From Streptomyces geranii (GTDB lineage Bacteria; Actinomycetota; Actinomycetes; Streptomycetales; Streptomycetaceae), in NCBI RefSeq assembly GCF_002954775.1, contig NZ_PJME01000040.1:1-64000 (forward strand): 64,000 nt of DNA, given 5' to 3'. Numbering within the stretch: position 1 is the stretch's first letter; every line of letters starts with the position of its first letter. Position numbers and translations under genes: made by a program. Positions 38,978-47,326 of this stretch are shown here, one piece after another. Under the pieces are notes generated by a model. It ran no database searches. It saw only the letters and a list, made by a program, of their open reading frames with translations, and was not told where the DNA came from.

Positions 38978-40339
38978 TCAAAGAACTGGCAGGTTCTTCC
39001 GCAGCTCGAACGCGGTCACCTCGGACCGGTACTCCTCCCACTCCTGCTTCTTGTTGCGCAGGAAGAAGTCGAACACGTGCTCGCCGAGCGTCTCGGCGAC
39101 CAGTTCGCTGCGCTCCATCAGCGTGAGCGCCTCGCCCAGGTTCTGCGGGAGGGGCTCGATGCCCATCGCGCGGCGTTCCGCGTCCGAGAGGGCCCATACG
39201 TCGTCGTCGGCGCCCGGGGGGAGTTCGTAGCCCTCCTCGATGCCCTTGAGGCCGGCGGCCAGCAGGACGGCGTACGCCAGGTACGGGTTCGCGCCCGAGT
39301 CCAGGGAACGGACCTCCACGCGCGCGGAGCCGGTCTTGCCGGGCTTGTACATCGGGACGCGGACCAGGGCCGAGCGGTTGTTGTGGCCCCAGCAGATGTA
39401 CGAGGGGGCCTCGCCGCCGGCGCCCGCCGTGCGCTCCGAGCCGCCCCAGATGCGCTTGTACGAGTTGACCCACTGGTTGGTGATCGCGGCGATCTCCGCC
39501 GAGTGCTTCAGCAGGCCCGCGATGAACGAGCGGCCCACCTTCGACAGCTGGTACTCCGAGCCCGACTCGTAGAACGCGTTCCTGTCGCCCTCGAAGAGGG
39601 AGAGGTGCGTGTGCATGCCGCTGCCGGGGTGCTCGCTGAACGGCTTCGGCATGAACGTCGCGTTCACGCCCTGCTCCAGCGCCACCTGCTTCATGACCAG
39701 GCGGAACGTCATGATGTTGTCCGCCGTCGACAGAGCGTCCGCGTACCGCAGGTCGATCTCCTGCTGGCCGGGGGCGCCCTCGTGGTGGGAGAACTCGACC
39801 GAGATGCCCATCGACTCCAGCATCGTGATGGCCTGGCGGCGGAAGTCCTGGCCGACGTGGGTCGGGGTGTGGTCGAAGTAGCCGGAGTTGTCGGCCGGGG
39901 TCGGGCGGGTGCCGTCCAGCGGCTTGTCCTTCAGGAGGAAGAACTCGATCTCCGGGTGGGTGTAGAAGGTGAAGCCCAGGTCGGAGCCACGGGTCAGGGC
40001 GCGCTTGAGGACGTAGCGCGGGTCCGCGAAGGACGGGGAGCCGTCCGGCATGAGGATGTCGCAGAACATCCGGGCCGTACCGGGGGCCTCCGCGCGCCAC
40101 GGGAGGATCTGGAAGGTGGACGGGTCCGGCTTGGCGATCATGTCGGATTCGTATACGCGAGCGAATCCCTCGATCGCGGAGCCGTCGAAACCGATGCCCT
40201 CGTCGAATGCCTGCTCCAGCTCGGCCGGGGCCACGGCCACGGACTTGAGGAAGCCCAGCACGTCCGTGAACCACAGCCGGACGAACCGGATGTCACGCTC
40301 CTCCAGTGTCCGGAGCACGAACTCCTGCTGCTTGTCCAT
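38978..40339 (-). CDS. glnA2: Glutamine synthetase I-like enzyme, probably gamma-glutamylpolyamine synthetase GlnA2
   Basis: This is a 453-aa GS-fold protein. GS-I motifs are present (GFDGSAIEGF near 50, GSGMHTHLSLF, APSYICWGHNNRSALVRVP). The adenylylation motif NLYDLPPEE of true GlnA is missing: the corresponding region reads DDDVWALSD with no Tyr, so GlnE should not modify it. Position and sequence fit the S. coelicolor GlnA2 group, reported to glutamylate polyamines rather than make glutamine; assigning that substrate here is inference from family knowledge. ATG 40339 is preferred because GGGGAAG precedes it. Confidence 0.88.
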   Translation of the reverse strand: MDKQQEFVLRTLEERDIRFVRLWFTDVLGFLKSVAVAPAELEQAFDEGIGFDGSAIEGFARVYESDMIAKPDPSTFQILPWRAEAPGTARMFCDILMPDGSPSFADPRYVLKRALTRGSDLGFTFYTHPEIEFFLLKDKPLDGTRPTPADNSGYFDHTPTHVGQDFRRQAITMLESMGISVEFSHHEGAPGQQEIDLRYADALSTADNIMTFRLVMKQVALEQGVNATFMPKPFSEHPGSGMHTHLSLFEGDRNAFYESGSEYQLSKVGRSFIAGLLKHSAEIAAITNQWVNSYKRIWGGSERTAGAGGEAPSYICWGHNNRSALVRVPMYKPGKTGSARVEVRSLDSGANPYLAYAVLLAAGLKGIEEGYELPPGADDDVWALSDAERRAMGIEPLPQNLGEALTLMERSELVAETLGEHVFDFFLRNKKQEWEEYRSEVTAFELRKNLPVL

Positions 40340-40627
40340 CTTCCGCTTCCCCATCCTTGCTGGTCAGGCCGCCTGTCTCCCGCACCACGGAAGGCGGTCG
40401 GGCACCTGAGCATCCCACCACAACAGCATTTCATGCGCGTTGCGCACCATGATCGGCCGGCCGACCTCGGAGTGAACGCCTCACGTACGGCGGGTGGACC
40501 GCTCTGCCCCTCATCTTGCCTGTTCGCACCGACATTCGTAATGGCTGACCCGGACCGCGACTGCGGCGGGCCGCCACGGATTACGATCAGGGGACCGACC
40601 GCCCCTTTCCCCAGAAGGACCGATCCC

Positions 40628-41323
40628 ATGGCTTCCGCCAAGAAGAGCGCCAAAAACAGTGGCGCCAATGACAGCGGCAGTGCGGCGCGCAAGGCGCGCA
40701 TAGAGGAGATGCGGCGCGCCGAGCGCTCCCGCGAGCGCCGCAACCGCGTCCTCACGATCGGCGTGAGCGTCGTCATAGTGGCCGGCCTCGTCGTCGGCGC
40801 GACGGTCCTCGTGCGGTCGCAGTCCGACGACGACAGCAGCACCGCCGCGAGCGACTCCAAGGGCGCGGGCAAGTTCGTCACCGGCGCGGACGGGGTGAAG
40901 ACCTGGGACAAGAAGCTCACCCAGAACCACGTCACCAAGACCGTGGACTACCCGATGGAGCCCCCGGTCGGCGGTGACCACAACCAGGTCTGGATGAACT
41001 GCAACGGCGACGTCTACACCAAGGCGATCAACAACATGAACGCCGTTCACTCACTGGAACACGGCGCCGTGTGGGTGACCTACAACAGCAAGGCGTCGAA
41101 GACCGACATCGACGCGCTCGCGGCCAAGGTGAAGAAGACGCCGTACACGCTGATGAGCCCGGACGACAAGCAGGCGGACCCGATCATGCTCTCCGCCTGG
41201 GGCAAGCAGCGCACGGTGACCAGCGCCACCGACCCGAACGTGGAGAAGTTCTTCCAGGAGTTCGTCCAGGGCGACCAGACCCCCGAGCCGGGCGCCGCCT
41301 GCACGAACGGGCTGTCCCAGTGA
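40628..41323 (+). CDS. DUF3105 single-pass membrane protein
   Basis: This is a 231-aa protein. A highly charged cytoplasmic N-terminus (about 1-40, Lys/Arg/Glu-rich) is followed by one membrane segment (about 41-63). The extracytoplasmic DUF3105 domain contains PPVGGDHNQVWMNCNG, HSLEHGAVW and a second Cys (GAACTNG), with several His, Met and Cys residues that could bind metal. AGAAGGA precedes ATG 40628. It overlaps the next gene (ATGA), so the two products very probably act together outside the membrane. The function of the family is unknown. Confidence 0.88.
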   Translation: MASAKKSAKNSGANDSGSAARKARIEEMRRAERSRERRNRVLTIGVSVVIVAGLVVGATVLVRSQSDDDSSTAASDSKGAGKFVTGADGVKTWDKKLTQNHVTKTVDYPMEPPVGGDHNQVWMNCNGDVYTKAINNMNAVHSLEHGAVWVTYNSKASKTDIDALAAKVKKTPYTLMSPDDKQADPIMLSAWGKQRTVTSATDPNVEKFFQEFVQGDQTPEPGAACTNGLSQ

Positions 41324-41943
41324 TGCGCGCCCCCTGGATCGCCGGTGCCGCCGTGACGGCGCTCGTCGCGGCCGGCGCGATCACGTACGCGGTCGCCGAC
41401 GGCGACGACTCCGGGATGACGGCGCCCTCGGCCGAGTCGGCGGACGCCGGGTTCGCCCGGGACATGGCCGTCCATCACCAGCAGGCCGTCGAGATGTCGT
41501 ACATCGTGCGCGACCGGACGGACAACGAGGAGATCAGGCGGCTCGCGTACGACATCTCGCAGACGCAGGCCAACCAGCGCGGCATGCTGCTGGGCTGGCT
41601 CGACCTGTGGGAGCTGCCGAAGGTGTCCTCGGACGCGCCGATGTCCTGGATGGACATGGCGGGCATGGCCAGCGGCAAGGACGGCGCGCTGATGCCGGGC
41701 ATGGCTACCAACACCGACCTGACGAAGCTGGGCAAGCTCAGCGGCAAGCAGGCCGAGGTCTTCTACCTCCAGCTGATGACCGAGCACCACCAGGGCGGGG
41801 TCCACATGGCCCAGGGGTGTGTGGAGCGGTGCGAGGTGGGGGTGGAGAAGCGGCTCGCGGAGGGCATGGTCAACGCGCAGGAGTCGGAGATCTCCCTGAT
41901 GGCGGGGATGTTGAAGGAGCGCGGCGCCAAGGCCCTTTCGTAG
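41323..41943 (+). CDS. DUF305 secreted/membrane-anchored protein
   Basis: This 206-aa protein has an N-terminal hydrophobic segment (about 5-25). The DUF305 helical domain has the two His-rich helices AVHHQQAVEMS and TEHHQGGVHMAQGC plus many Met residues (SWMDMAGMASG, LMPGMA). DUF305 includes the cyanobacterial copper-binding protein CopM, so metal (copper) binding outside the cell is a reasonable guess. The ATGA overlap with the DUF3105 gene makes a two-gene operon. Confidence 0.9.
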   Translation: MRAPWIAGAAVTALVAAGAITYAVADGDDSGMTAPSAESADAGFARDMAVHHQQAVEMSYIVRDRTDNEEIRRLAYDISQTQANQRGMLLGWLDLWELPKVSSDAPMSWMDMAGMASGKDGALMPGMATNTDLTKLGKLSGKQAEVFYLQLMTEHHQGGVHMAQGCVERCEVGVEKRLAEGMVNAQESEISLMAGMLKERGAKALS

Positions 41944-42110
41944 AAACCGGGTTCAGCGGGACGTTTGGGGCGTACGGCTCAAATCGCTTGCGTATACGGT
42001 TCCTTGGGTGCTTCTTGGCCCAGCCATGCCCGCCTGATTCCCCTGGCATGAACGGTTCATCGCGAGAGTCGGACGATCACCCGCGTTGAACCGCATCAGG
42101 GGGTTCCTCA

Positions 42111-44054
42111 ATGAGATCCAATCGCGCCATCACGCGCGCCGGTGTGAGCCTGGCAGCGACCCTGCCGCTCCTCGCCGGCGCACTGGCGCTCGGTATACCC
42201 GCGGCCCATGCCGCGGACGCCCCGGGCCGGGACACGCTCGCCGGCACCAGGCCCGCGTGGGCCACCGCGAAGGCCGACAAGGGAGCCACGTCCGACGGCT
42301 CCAAGGTCTCCGCCCGGGTCTACTTCGCCGGCCGGGACGCCAACGGCCTGGCCGCGTACGCGAAGGCCGTCTCCGACCCGACGTCCGCCGCGTACGGCAA
42401 GTACCTCACCGCCGCGCAGGTCCAGCAGCGCTTCGGGGCCTCCCCGGCCCAGGTCGCCGCGGTCAAGGCGTGGCTGACGTCGGCGGGCCTCAAGGTCACC
42501 GGCGTGACGGCGCACTACGTCACGGTGACCGGTGACGTGGCCGCCGCCGAGAAGGCCTTCGGCACGCAGCTGCACAACTACGCCAAGGGCAGGAAGACGT
42601 ACCGGGCCCCGGCGAAGACGGCGTCCGCGCCGGAGAGCCTGAACGGTGCCGTCCTGACCGTCACGGGTCTGGACAACGCCCCGCACACGGCGACCCACGA
42701 CGACACGCTGCCCGCGCCGGAGACCGTGTTCCGCAACTCCGGGCCGTTCTCCTCGTACTACGGCTCGAACACCGCCACCACGCTGCCGACGGCGTACGGC
42801 CAGCAGATCCCGTACGCCGTACAGGGCTACACGGGCAAGCAGCTGCGGGCCGCGTACGGCGCGGGCAGCCGCACCGGCAAGAAGGTGCGCGTCGCCATCA
42901 CCGACGCCTACGCCTCGCCGTACATCGCCGCCGACGCCGCCACCTACGCGGCCAAGCACGGCGACGCCGCCTACCGCAGCGGCCAGCTCAAGCAGGTCCT
43001 GCCCGCGGACTACACGAACACCGAGGCCTGCTCCGCCGCCGGCTGGTACGGCGAGGAGACCCTCGACGTCGAGGCCGTGCACGCGGTCGCGCCGGCCGCC
43101 GACATCACGTACGTCGGCTCGGCGTCCTGCACCGACGACGACCTGCTGGACTCCCTCGGCAAGATCGTCGACAAGCACCTCGCCGACATCGTCTCCAACT
43201 CCTGGGGCGACATCGAGGCCAACCAGACCCCGGACCTGGCCGCCGCGTACGACCAGGTGTTCAAGCTGGGCGCGGTCGAGGGCATCGGCTTCTACTTCTC
43301 CTCCGGCGACAACGGCGACGAGGTCGTCAACACCGGTACGAAGCAGGTCGACACCCCCGCCAACTCGGCCTGGGTGACGGCGGTCGGCGGTACGTCGCTG
43401 GCGGTCGGCAAGGGTGACGCGTACCAGTGGGAGACCGGCTGGGGCACCGAGAAGGCCACGCTGTCGGCCGACGGCAAGAGCTGGACGAACTTCCCGGGCG
43501 CCTTCACCTCGGGCGCGGGCGGCGGCACCAGCGCGACGGTCGCGGAGCCCTTCTACCAGAAGGGCGTCGTCCCGAACTCGCTGGCCAAGGCCAACAGCGA
43601 GAAGGGCAACCGGGTCGTCCCGGACATCGCGGCCATCGCGGACCCGAACACCGGTTTCCTGGTCGGCCAGACCCAGACCCTGCCGGAGGGCGGCACCGCG
43701 TACAGCGAGTACCGCATCGGCGGTACGTCCCTGGCGGCGCCGGTGATCGCGGCCGTACAGGCCCTCGCGCAGGAGGCCCGCGGCGGCAAGCCGATCGGCT
43801 TCGCCAACCCGGCGATCTACGCGAGGTACGCCGCCCGTACGGGGCTCTACCACGACGTGACCGACAACCCCACGAAGCACGGGCTCGCCGTGGCACGCCT
43901 GGACTTCCTCAACGGGTACGACGCCACCGACGGGATCGCGACCTCGGTCCGCACCCTGGGCGCGGACAGCTCGCTGAAGGCCGTACGCGGCTATGACGAC
44001 GTGACCGGCGTGGGTACGCCCGCGAAGGGTTACGTGGAGTCGTACCGCCGCTGA
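42111..44054 (+). CDS. Secreted sedolisin (S53) serine-carboxyl protease with activation prodomain
   Basis: This is a 647-aa preproprotein: signal peptide (about 1-34, AAHA), then a pro-kumamolisin activation domain (about 45-200). The catalytic domain has Glu and Asp in GEETLDVEAVHAVAP (about 313-318), the oxyanion Asp in SGDNGDE (about 399) and the nucleophile Ser in GGTSLAAP (about 540). The C-terminal YDDVTGVGTP supplies the calcium site. The enzyme should be acid-active and self-maturing. AGGGGG lies eight bases before ATG 42111. A 14-bp hairpin follows. Confidence 0.95.
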   Translation: MRSNRAITRAGVSLAATLPLLAGALALGIPAAHAADAPGRDTLAGTRPAWATAKADKGATSDGSKVSARVYFAGRDANGLAAYAKAVSDPTSAAYGKYLTAAQVQQRFGASPAQVAAVKAWLTSAGLKVTGVTAHYVTVTGDVAAAEKAFGTQLHNYAKGRKTYRAPAKTASAPESLNGAVLTVTGLDNAPHTATHDDTLPAPETVFRNSGPFSSYYGSNTATTLPTAYGQQIPYAVQGYTGKQLRAAYGAGSRTGKKVRVAITDAYASPYIAADAATYAAKHGDAAYRSGQLKQVLPADYTNTEACSAAGWYGEETLDVEAVHAVAPAADITYVGSASCTDDDLLDSLGKIVDKHLADIVSNSWGDIEANQTPDLAAAYDQVFKLGAVEGIGFYFSSGDNGDEVVNTGTKQVDTPANSAWVTAVGGTSLAVGKGDAYQWETGWGTEKATLSADGKSWTNFPGAFTSGAGGGTSATVAEPFYQKGVVPNSLAKANSEKGNRVVPDIAAIADPNTGFLVGQTQTLPEGGTAYSEYRIGGTSLAAPVIAAVQALAQEARGGKPIGFANPAIYARYAARTGLYHDVTDNPTKHGLAVARLDFLNGYDATDGIATSVRTLGADSSLKAVRGYDDVTGVGTPAKGYVESYRR

Positions 44055-44071
44055 GGCGACGCTCGCAGGAC

Positions 44072-44119
44072 TGGGGTGGCGGAGGAACGTGGGGCGACCC
44101 ACACCCCTCCGCCACCCCA
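44072..44119 (+). terminator. 14-bp stem hairpin after the S53 protease gene
   Basis: TGGGGTGGCGGAGG (44072-44085) pairs exactly with 44106-44119; the 20-base loop can form a small inner stem. It ends only 31 bases before the nadE start, so the nadE promoter must lie in or after it. Confidence 0.75.
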
Positions 44120-44150
44120 TCGCGTCGCATTGACGATTACACTTGGCGGC

Positions 44151-45905
44151 GTGCCTCAACTACGCCTCGCCCTGAACCAGATCGACTCGCGCGTCGGCGA
44201 CATCGCCCAGAACGCGGAATCGATCCTCCGCTGGACCCGGCACTCCGCCGAGCAGGGAGCGCATCTCGTGGCGTTCCCGGAGATGGCGCTGACCGGGTAC
44301 CCCGTCGAGGACCTCGCCCTGCGCTCCTCCTTCGTGGAGGCGTCCCGCGCGGCCCTGCGCTCGCTCGCCGCGCGCCTGGCCGAGGAGGGCCTCGGCGAGC
44401 TGCCGGTGGTGGTCGGCTACCTCGACCGCTCCGAGACCGACCTGCCGAAGTTCGGCCGCCCTGCGGGCTCCCCGCGCAACGCGGGCGCGGTCCTGCACCG
44501 GGGCGAGGTGGTCCTCACCTACGCCAAGCACCACCTCCCCAACTACGGCGTGTTCGACGAGTTCCGCTACTTCGTGCCGGGCGACACCATGCCCGTACTG
44601 CGGGTGCGCGGTGTGGACGTGGCCCTGGCGATCTGCGAGGACCTCTGGCAGGAGGGCGGCCGGGTCCCGGCGGCGCGCTCCGCGAAGGCGGGCCTGCTGC
44701 TGTCGATCAACGCGTCCCCGTTCGAGCGCGACAAGGACGACACGCGTCTGGAGCTGGTCCGCAAGCGCGCCCAGGAGGCGGGCTGCACGACGGCCTACCT
44801 GGCGATGGTGGGCGGCCAGGACGAGCTGGTCTTCGACGGCGACTCGATCGTGGTGGACGGGCACGGCGAGGTGATCGCGCGGGCGCCCCAGTTCGAGGAG
44901 GGCTGCGTGGTCCTGGACCTGGACCTGCCGGCGGCGCTGCCGGACGCGCCGACGGGCGTCGTGGACGACGGCCTGCGCATCGACCGGGTGGTGCTGTCGG
45001 AGGAGCCGGTGGAGCGGTACGAGGCCGAGCTGACGGGCTCGTACGCCGAACGCCTGGACGACACCGAGGAGATGTACTCGGCGCTGGTGGTCGGCCTGCG
45101 GGCGTACGTGAAGAAGAACGGCTTCGGCTCGGTCCTGATCGGCCTCTCGGGCGGCATCGACTCCGCCCTGGTCGCCGCGCTGGCGTGCGACGCGGTGGGC
45201 GCGGAGAACGTGTACGGCGTGGCGATGCCGTCGAAGTACTCCTCCGACCACTCGATCGGCGACGCGGCGGACCTGGCGAAGCGGACGGGCCTGAACTTCC
45301 GTACGGTGTCGATCGCCCCGATGTTCGACGCGTACATGGACTCCCTGGGCCTGACGGGCCTGGCGGAGGAGAACCTCCAGTCGCGGTTGCGCGGCACGAT
45401 GCTGATGGCGATCTCGAACCAGGAGGGCCACATCGTGCTGGCCCCCGGCAACAAGAGCGAGTTGGCGGTGGGTTACTCGACGCTGTACGGCGACTCGGTG
45501 GGCGCGTACGGCCCGATCAAGGACGTGTACAAGACGTCGATCTTCCGGCTGGCGGAGTGGCGGAATCGGGCGGCTGTCGAACGTGCTCAGACTCCGCCGA
45601 TTCCGGAGAACTCGATCACTAAGCCGCCGAGCGCGGAATTGCGCCCGGGCCAGGTGGACACGGACTCCTTGCCCGACTATCCGGTGCTGGACGCGATTCT
45701 TGAGCTGTACGTGGACCGGGACTCGGGGGCCGATGCGATCGTCGCGGCCGGGTACGACGCGGAGTTGGTGACCCGGGTGCTGCGGATGGTGGACACGGCC
45801 GAGTACAAGCGGCGGCAGTATCCGCCGGGGACGAAGATCTCGGCCAAGGGATTCGGGAAGGACCGGCGGCTGCCTATTACCAATGGGTGGCGGGAGTCGG
45901 TGTAA
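44151..45905 (+). CDS. nadE: Glutamine-dependent NAD+ synthetase
   Basis: This 584-aa two-domain enzyme makes NAD+ from deamido-NAD+, ATP and glutamine. The N-terminal nitrilase-type glutaminase has the Glu-Lys-Cys triad (Glu in PEMALTGYP near 43, Lys in KHHLPNYGVFDE near 125, Cys in AICEDLW near 162). The C-terminal synthetase has the P-loop GLSGGIDSALV near 330. GTG 44151 is chosen: the family starts at this point, and TACACT (44138-44143) would put transcription start at the codon itself, a possible leaderless mRNA because no ribosome binding site is visible. Confidence 0.95.
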   Translation: MPQLRLALNQIDSRVGDIAQNAESILRWTRHSAEQGAHLVAFPEMALTGYPVEDLALRSSFVEASRAALRSLAARLAEEGLGELPVVVGYLDRSETDLPKFGRPAGSPRNAGAVLHRGEVVLTYAKHHLPNYGVFDEFRYFVPGDTMPVLRVRGVDVALAICEDLWQEGGRVPAARSAKAGLLLSINASPFERDKDDTRLELVRKRAQEAGCTTAYLAMVGGQDELVFDGDSIVVDGHGEVIARAPQFEEGCVVLDLDLPAALPDAPTGVVDDGLRIDRVVLSEEPVERYEAELTGSYAERLDDTEEMYSALVVGLRAYVKKNGFGSVLIGLSGGIDSALVAALACDAVGAENVYGVAMPSKYSSDHSIGDAADLAKRTGLNFRTVSIAPMFDAYMDSLGLTGLAEENLQSRLRGTMLMAISNQEGHIVLAPGNKSELAVGYSTLYGDSVGAYGPIKDVYKTSIFRLAEWRNRAAVERAQTPPIPENSITKPPSAELRPGQVDTDSLPDYPVLDAILELYVDRDSGADAIVAAGYDAELVTRVLRMVDTAEYKRRQYPPGTKISAKGFGKDRRLPITNGWRESV

Positions 45906-45938
45906 AGGGCGACGGCGGAACGGAAAGGACGTGCCGAT

Positions 45939-46553
45939 ATGCCGCAGGGCGACGAGGTGGCCTCGGCGTGGGAGCGAATCGTCGGCTGGCTCCGGAGTCA
46001 TGCTCCGGCCAGTGCGGAGGCGCTTCGTCCAGGGGCCTCGGACGAGGAGATCGCGCGGCTGAAAGAGAATCTGGGATTCGAAATCCCGGACGTTCTCGAA
46101 ACCTGGCTCCGCATGAGCAACGGGAGTACCGCGAAGGATTCCACGAAGCCCGTTCCCGGCGGTGGGATCTCCCTCCTGCCGCACCCTGATTCGGTCGTGT
46201 TCCCCGGCGGTATGAGATTCCTCGGCTGCGGGGAGATGGCCGGTCAGCGCGCGGAGTATCTGCACATCGCCCAGGACATCGGGGACGACGAGTACTGGCA
46301 GTCGCCCTGGATCCCGGTCATGGAGAAGAGCGACGGGCCCTACGGAGTCATTCTGGACGCGCGGAACCCCGCCGGCCCGCCGCCTCTGCTGACGTTCGCC
46401 GAAGGCGACTTCCCGAGCTTCTTCCTGCCCTCACTCGGTGACTATCTCCGGCCGCTCGCCGAGCTGCTGGAGACCGGTTCGGCGCCCGGCTCCGTCATGG
46501 AGCACGAGCGCTTCACCGTCACCGAGGGAAGGCTGCGCTGGACGAGGACTTGA
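45939..46553 (+). CDS. SMI1/KNR4-family protein
   Basis: This 204-aa acidic cytoplasmic protein carries the SUKH signature (ASDEEIARLKENLGFEIPDVLETWL near 33-57, then RMSNGS) and the usual aromatic C-terminal region (FAEGDFPSFFLPSLGDYL). SUKH proteins often neutralise polymorphic toxins in bacteria, but no toxin gene is adjacent, so this would be an orphan immunity-type protein or have another role. It starts 33 bases after the nadE stop and may be read from the nadE transcript. Decayed sequence begins just downstream. Confidence 0.85.
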   Translation: MPQGDEVASAWERIVGWLRSHAPASAEALRPGASDEEIARLKENLGFEIPDVLETWLRMSNGSTAKDSTKPVPGGGISLLPHPDSVVFPGGMRFLGCGEMAGQRAEYLHIAQDIGDDEYWQSPWIPVMEKSDGPYGVILDARNPAGPPPLLTFAEGDFPSFFLPSLGDYLRPLAELLETGSAPGSVMEHERFTVTEGRLRWTRT

Positions 46554-46603
46554 ACCAGGCGGATTCGTCGGCCACTTCAAGTGCTGTGACCTTGTGATGA
46601 TGG

Positions 46604-46740
46604 CTATGTCCACTCTCGTGCTAGTGCTTCCAGGAACCCGGCCGTGCAAGCCGGGGGCAGGGCGCTGTCGCGCATGGCGTCGTAGCGGCGGACGTTCCTC
46701 TGCACTTCCCGCCGCTCGTCGGAGACACTGATCGTGTTCC
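46604..46740 (-). pseudogene. Possible remnant of an XRE/DUF5753-type regulator (C-terminal end)
   Basis: Read on the minus strand, this short segment encodes DERREVQRNVRRYDAMRDSA, then LPPACTAGFLEALAREW and a stop. It looks like the conserved C-terminus of Streptomyces helix-turn-helix proteins with a DUF5753 domain (a basic helix, then ALPP...S..I....EEW). No helix-turn-helix or body of such a gene is found upstream, so if the match is right only the tail remains. The resemblance is from memory. Confidence 0.35.
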
Positions 46741-46834
46741 ACATGTCGACACTGCCATCACGGCAGTGGTCGGTAGGTCCCCGAGCTGGGCGGCTGCCAT
46801 TGATGAGTCCCATCGGAACCGGTACAAGTGACGA

Positions 46835-47080
46835 GTGACAGAACCTCTCGCTCATCGCCCGGATGGCCGCGTCGCGTCGAAGCCGGGACGGTGGACCCAG
46901 CAGTCAGCGGGCGCGGTGTTCGCTGCCGTCGCAGCGTTCCTCCTCACTCGCGACGTCACGTTCGGGTACTTCAGGCAGACGCTGCCCGACCATGCCTACA
47001 CCGCTACGGTCCTCGCGGGACTCGCTGTGTCGGCTGTCGCCTACGGCCTTGCCGTGTTGTGGCTCAGGCGATTGCCCTAG
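46835..47080 (+). CDS. Possible small membrane protein
   Basis: This 81-aa ORF begins at GTG 46835. It has a hydrophilic start and two hydrophobic stretches, AGAVFAAVAAFLL and VLAGLAVSAVAYGLAVLWL, separated by a short polar loop, and ends in basic residues. No family is recognised. It sits in a region of apparent gene decay between the SMI1 protein and an MFS gene, has no good ribosome binding site and overlaps the upstream part of a minus-strand ORF, so it may be real or a chance survivor. Confidence 0.4.
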   Translation: MTEPLAHRPDGRVASKPGRWTQQSAGAVFAAVAAFLLTRDVTFGYFRQTLPDHAYTATVLAGLAVSAVAYGLAVLWLRRLP

Positions 47081-47109
47081 CAGGACTCACGGCACGCTCA
47101 GCGTTGCTG

Positions 47110-47224
47110 CACGGGCGTCATCCACTGGGCGACTCGGTCACCTTCACAGGGCACGCCACCGGCAATCGCGACCGGCAGCAACGTCACCCTCCAGTTGTAG
47201 GACGGCGCCAAGTGGGTGTCGCTC
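47110..47224 (+). pseudogene. Possible decayed fragment of a secreted repeat-domain protein
   Basis: One frame reads LGDSVTFTGHATG. The next frame continues GTPPAIATGSNVTLQL, then a TAG stop (47198-47200), then DGAKWVSL. Joined by a frameshift, these resemble a beta-sandwich repeat of Streptomyces secreted proteins (VTFTG..TG....VTLQ...GKWVSL). The frameshift plus internal stop mark it as non-functional. The remaining bases up to the MFS gene at 47327 contain only its terminator; the whole 46554-47326 stretch holds no solid gene. Confidence 0.35.
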
Positions 47225-47262
47225 ATGACATCGCGCACGACAGGGGATCAGTGACCACGACT

Positions 47263-47291
47263 GCCCCACCCCGTTGGAGCCGGGGTGGGGC
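47263..47291 (-). terminator. 11-bp stem terminator of the MFS gene
   Basis: GCCCCACCCCG (47263-47273) pairs exactly with 47281-47291 around the loop TTGGAGC, 36 bases past the stop of the minus-strand MFS gene. Confidence 0.75.
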
Positions 47292-47326
47292 GGTCGCCGT
47301 GAATCCCAGGGGTTCGTGAACCTCCC

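Noticed and set aside
45939..47080. Intact toxin-antitoxin or polymorphic toxin locus around the SMI1/KNR4 protein
   Set aside because: No toxin domain, secretion signal protein or paired small genes could be identified; only fragments follow.
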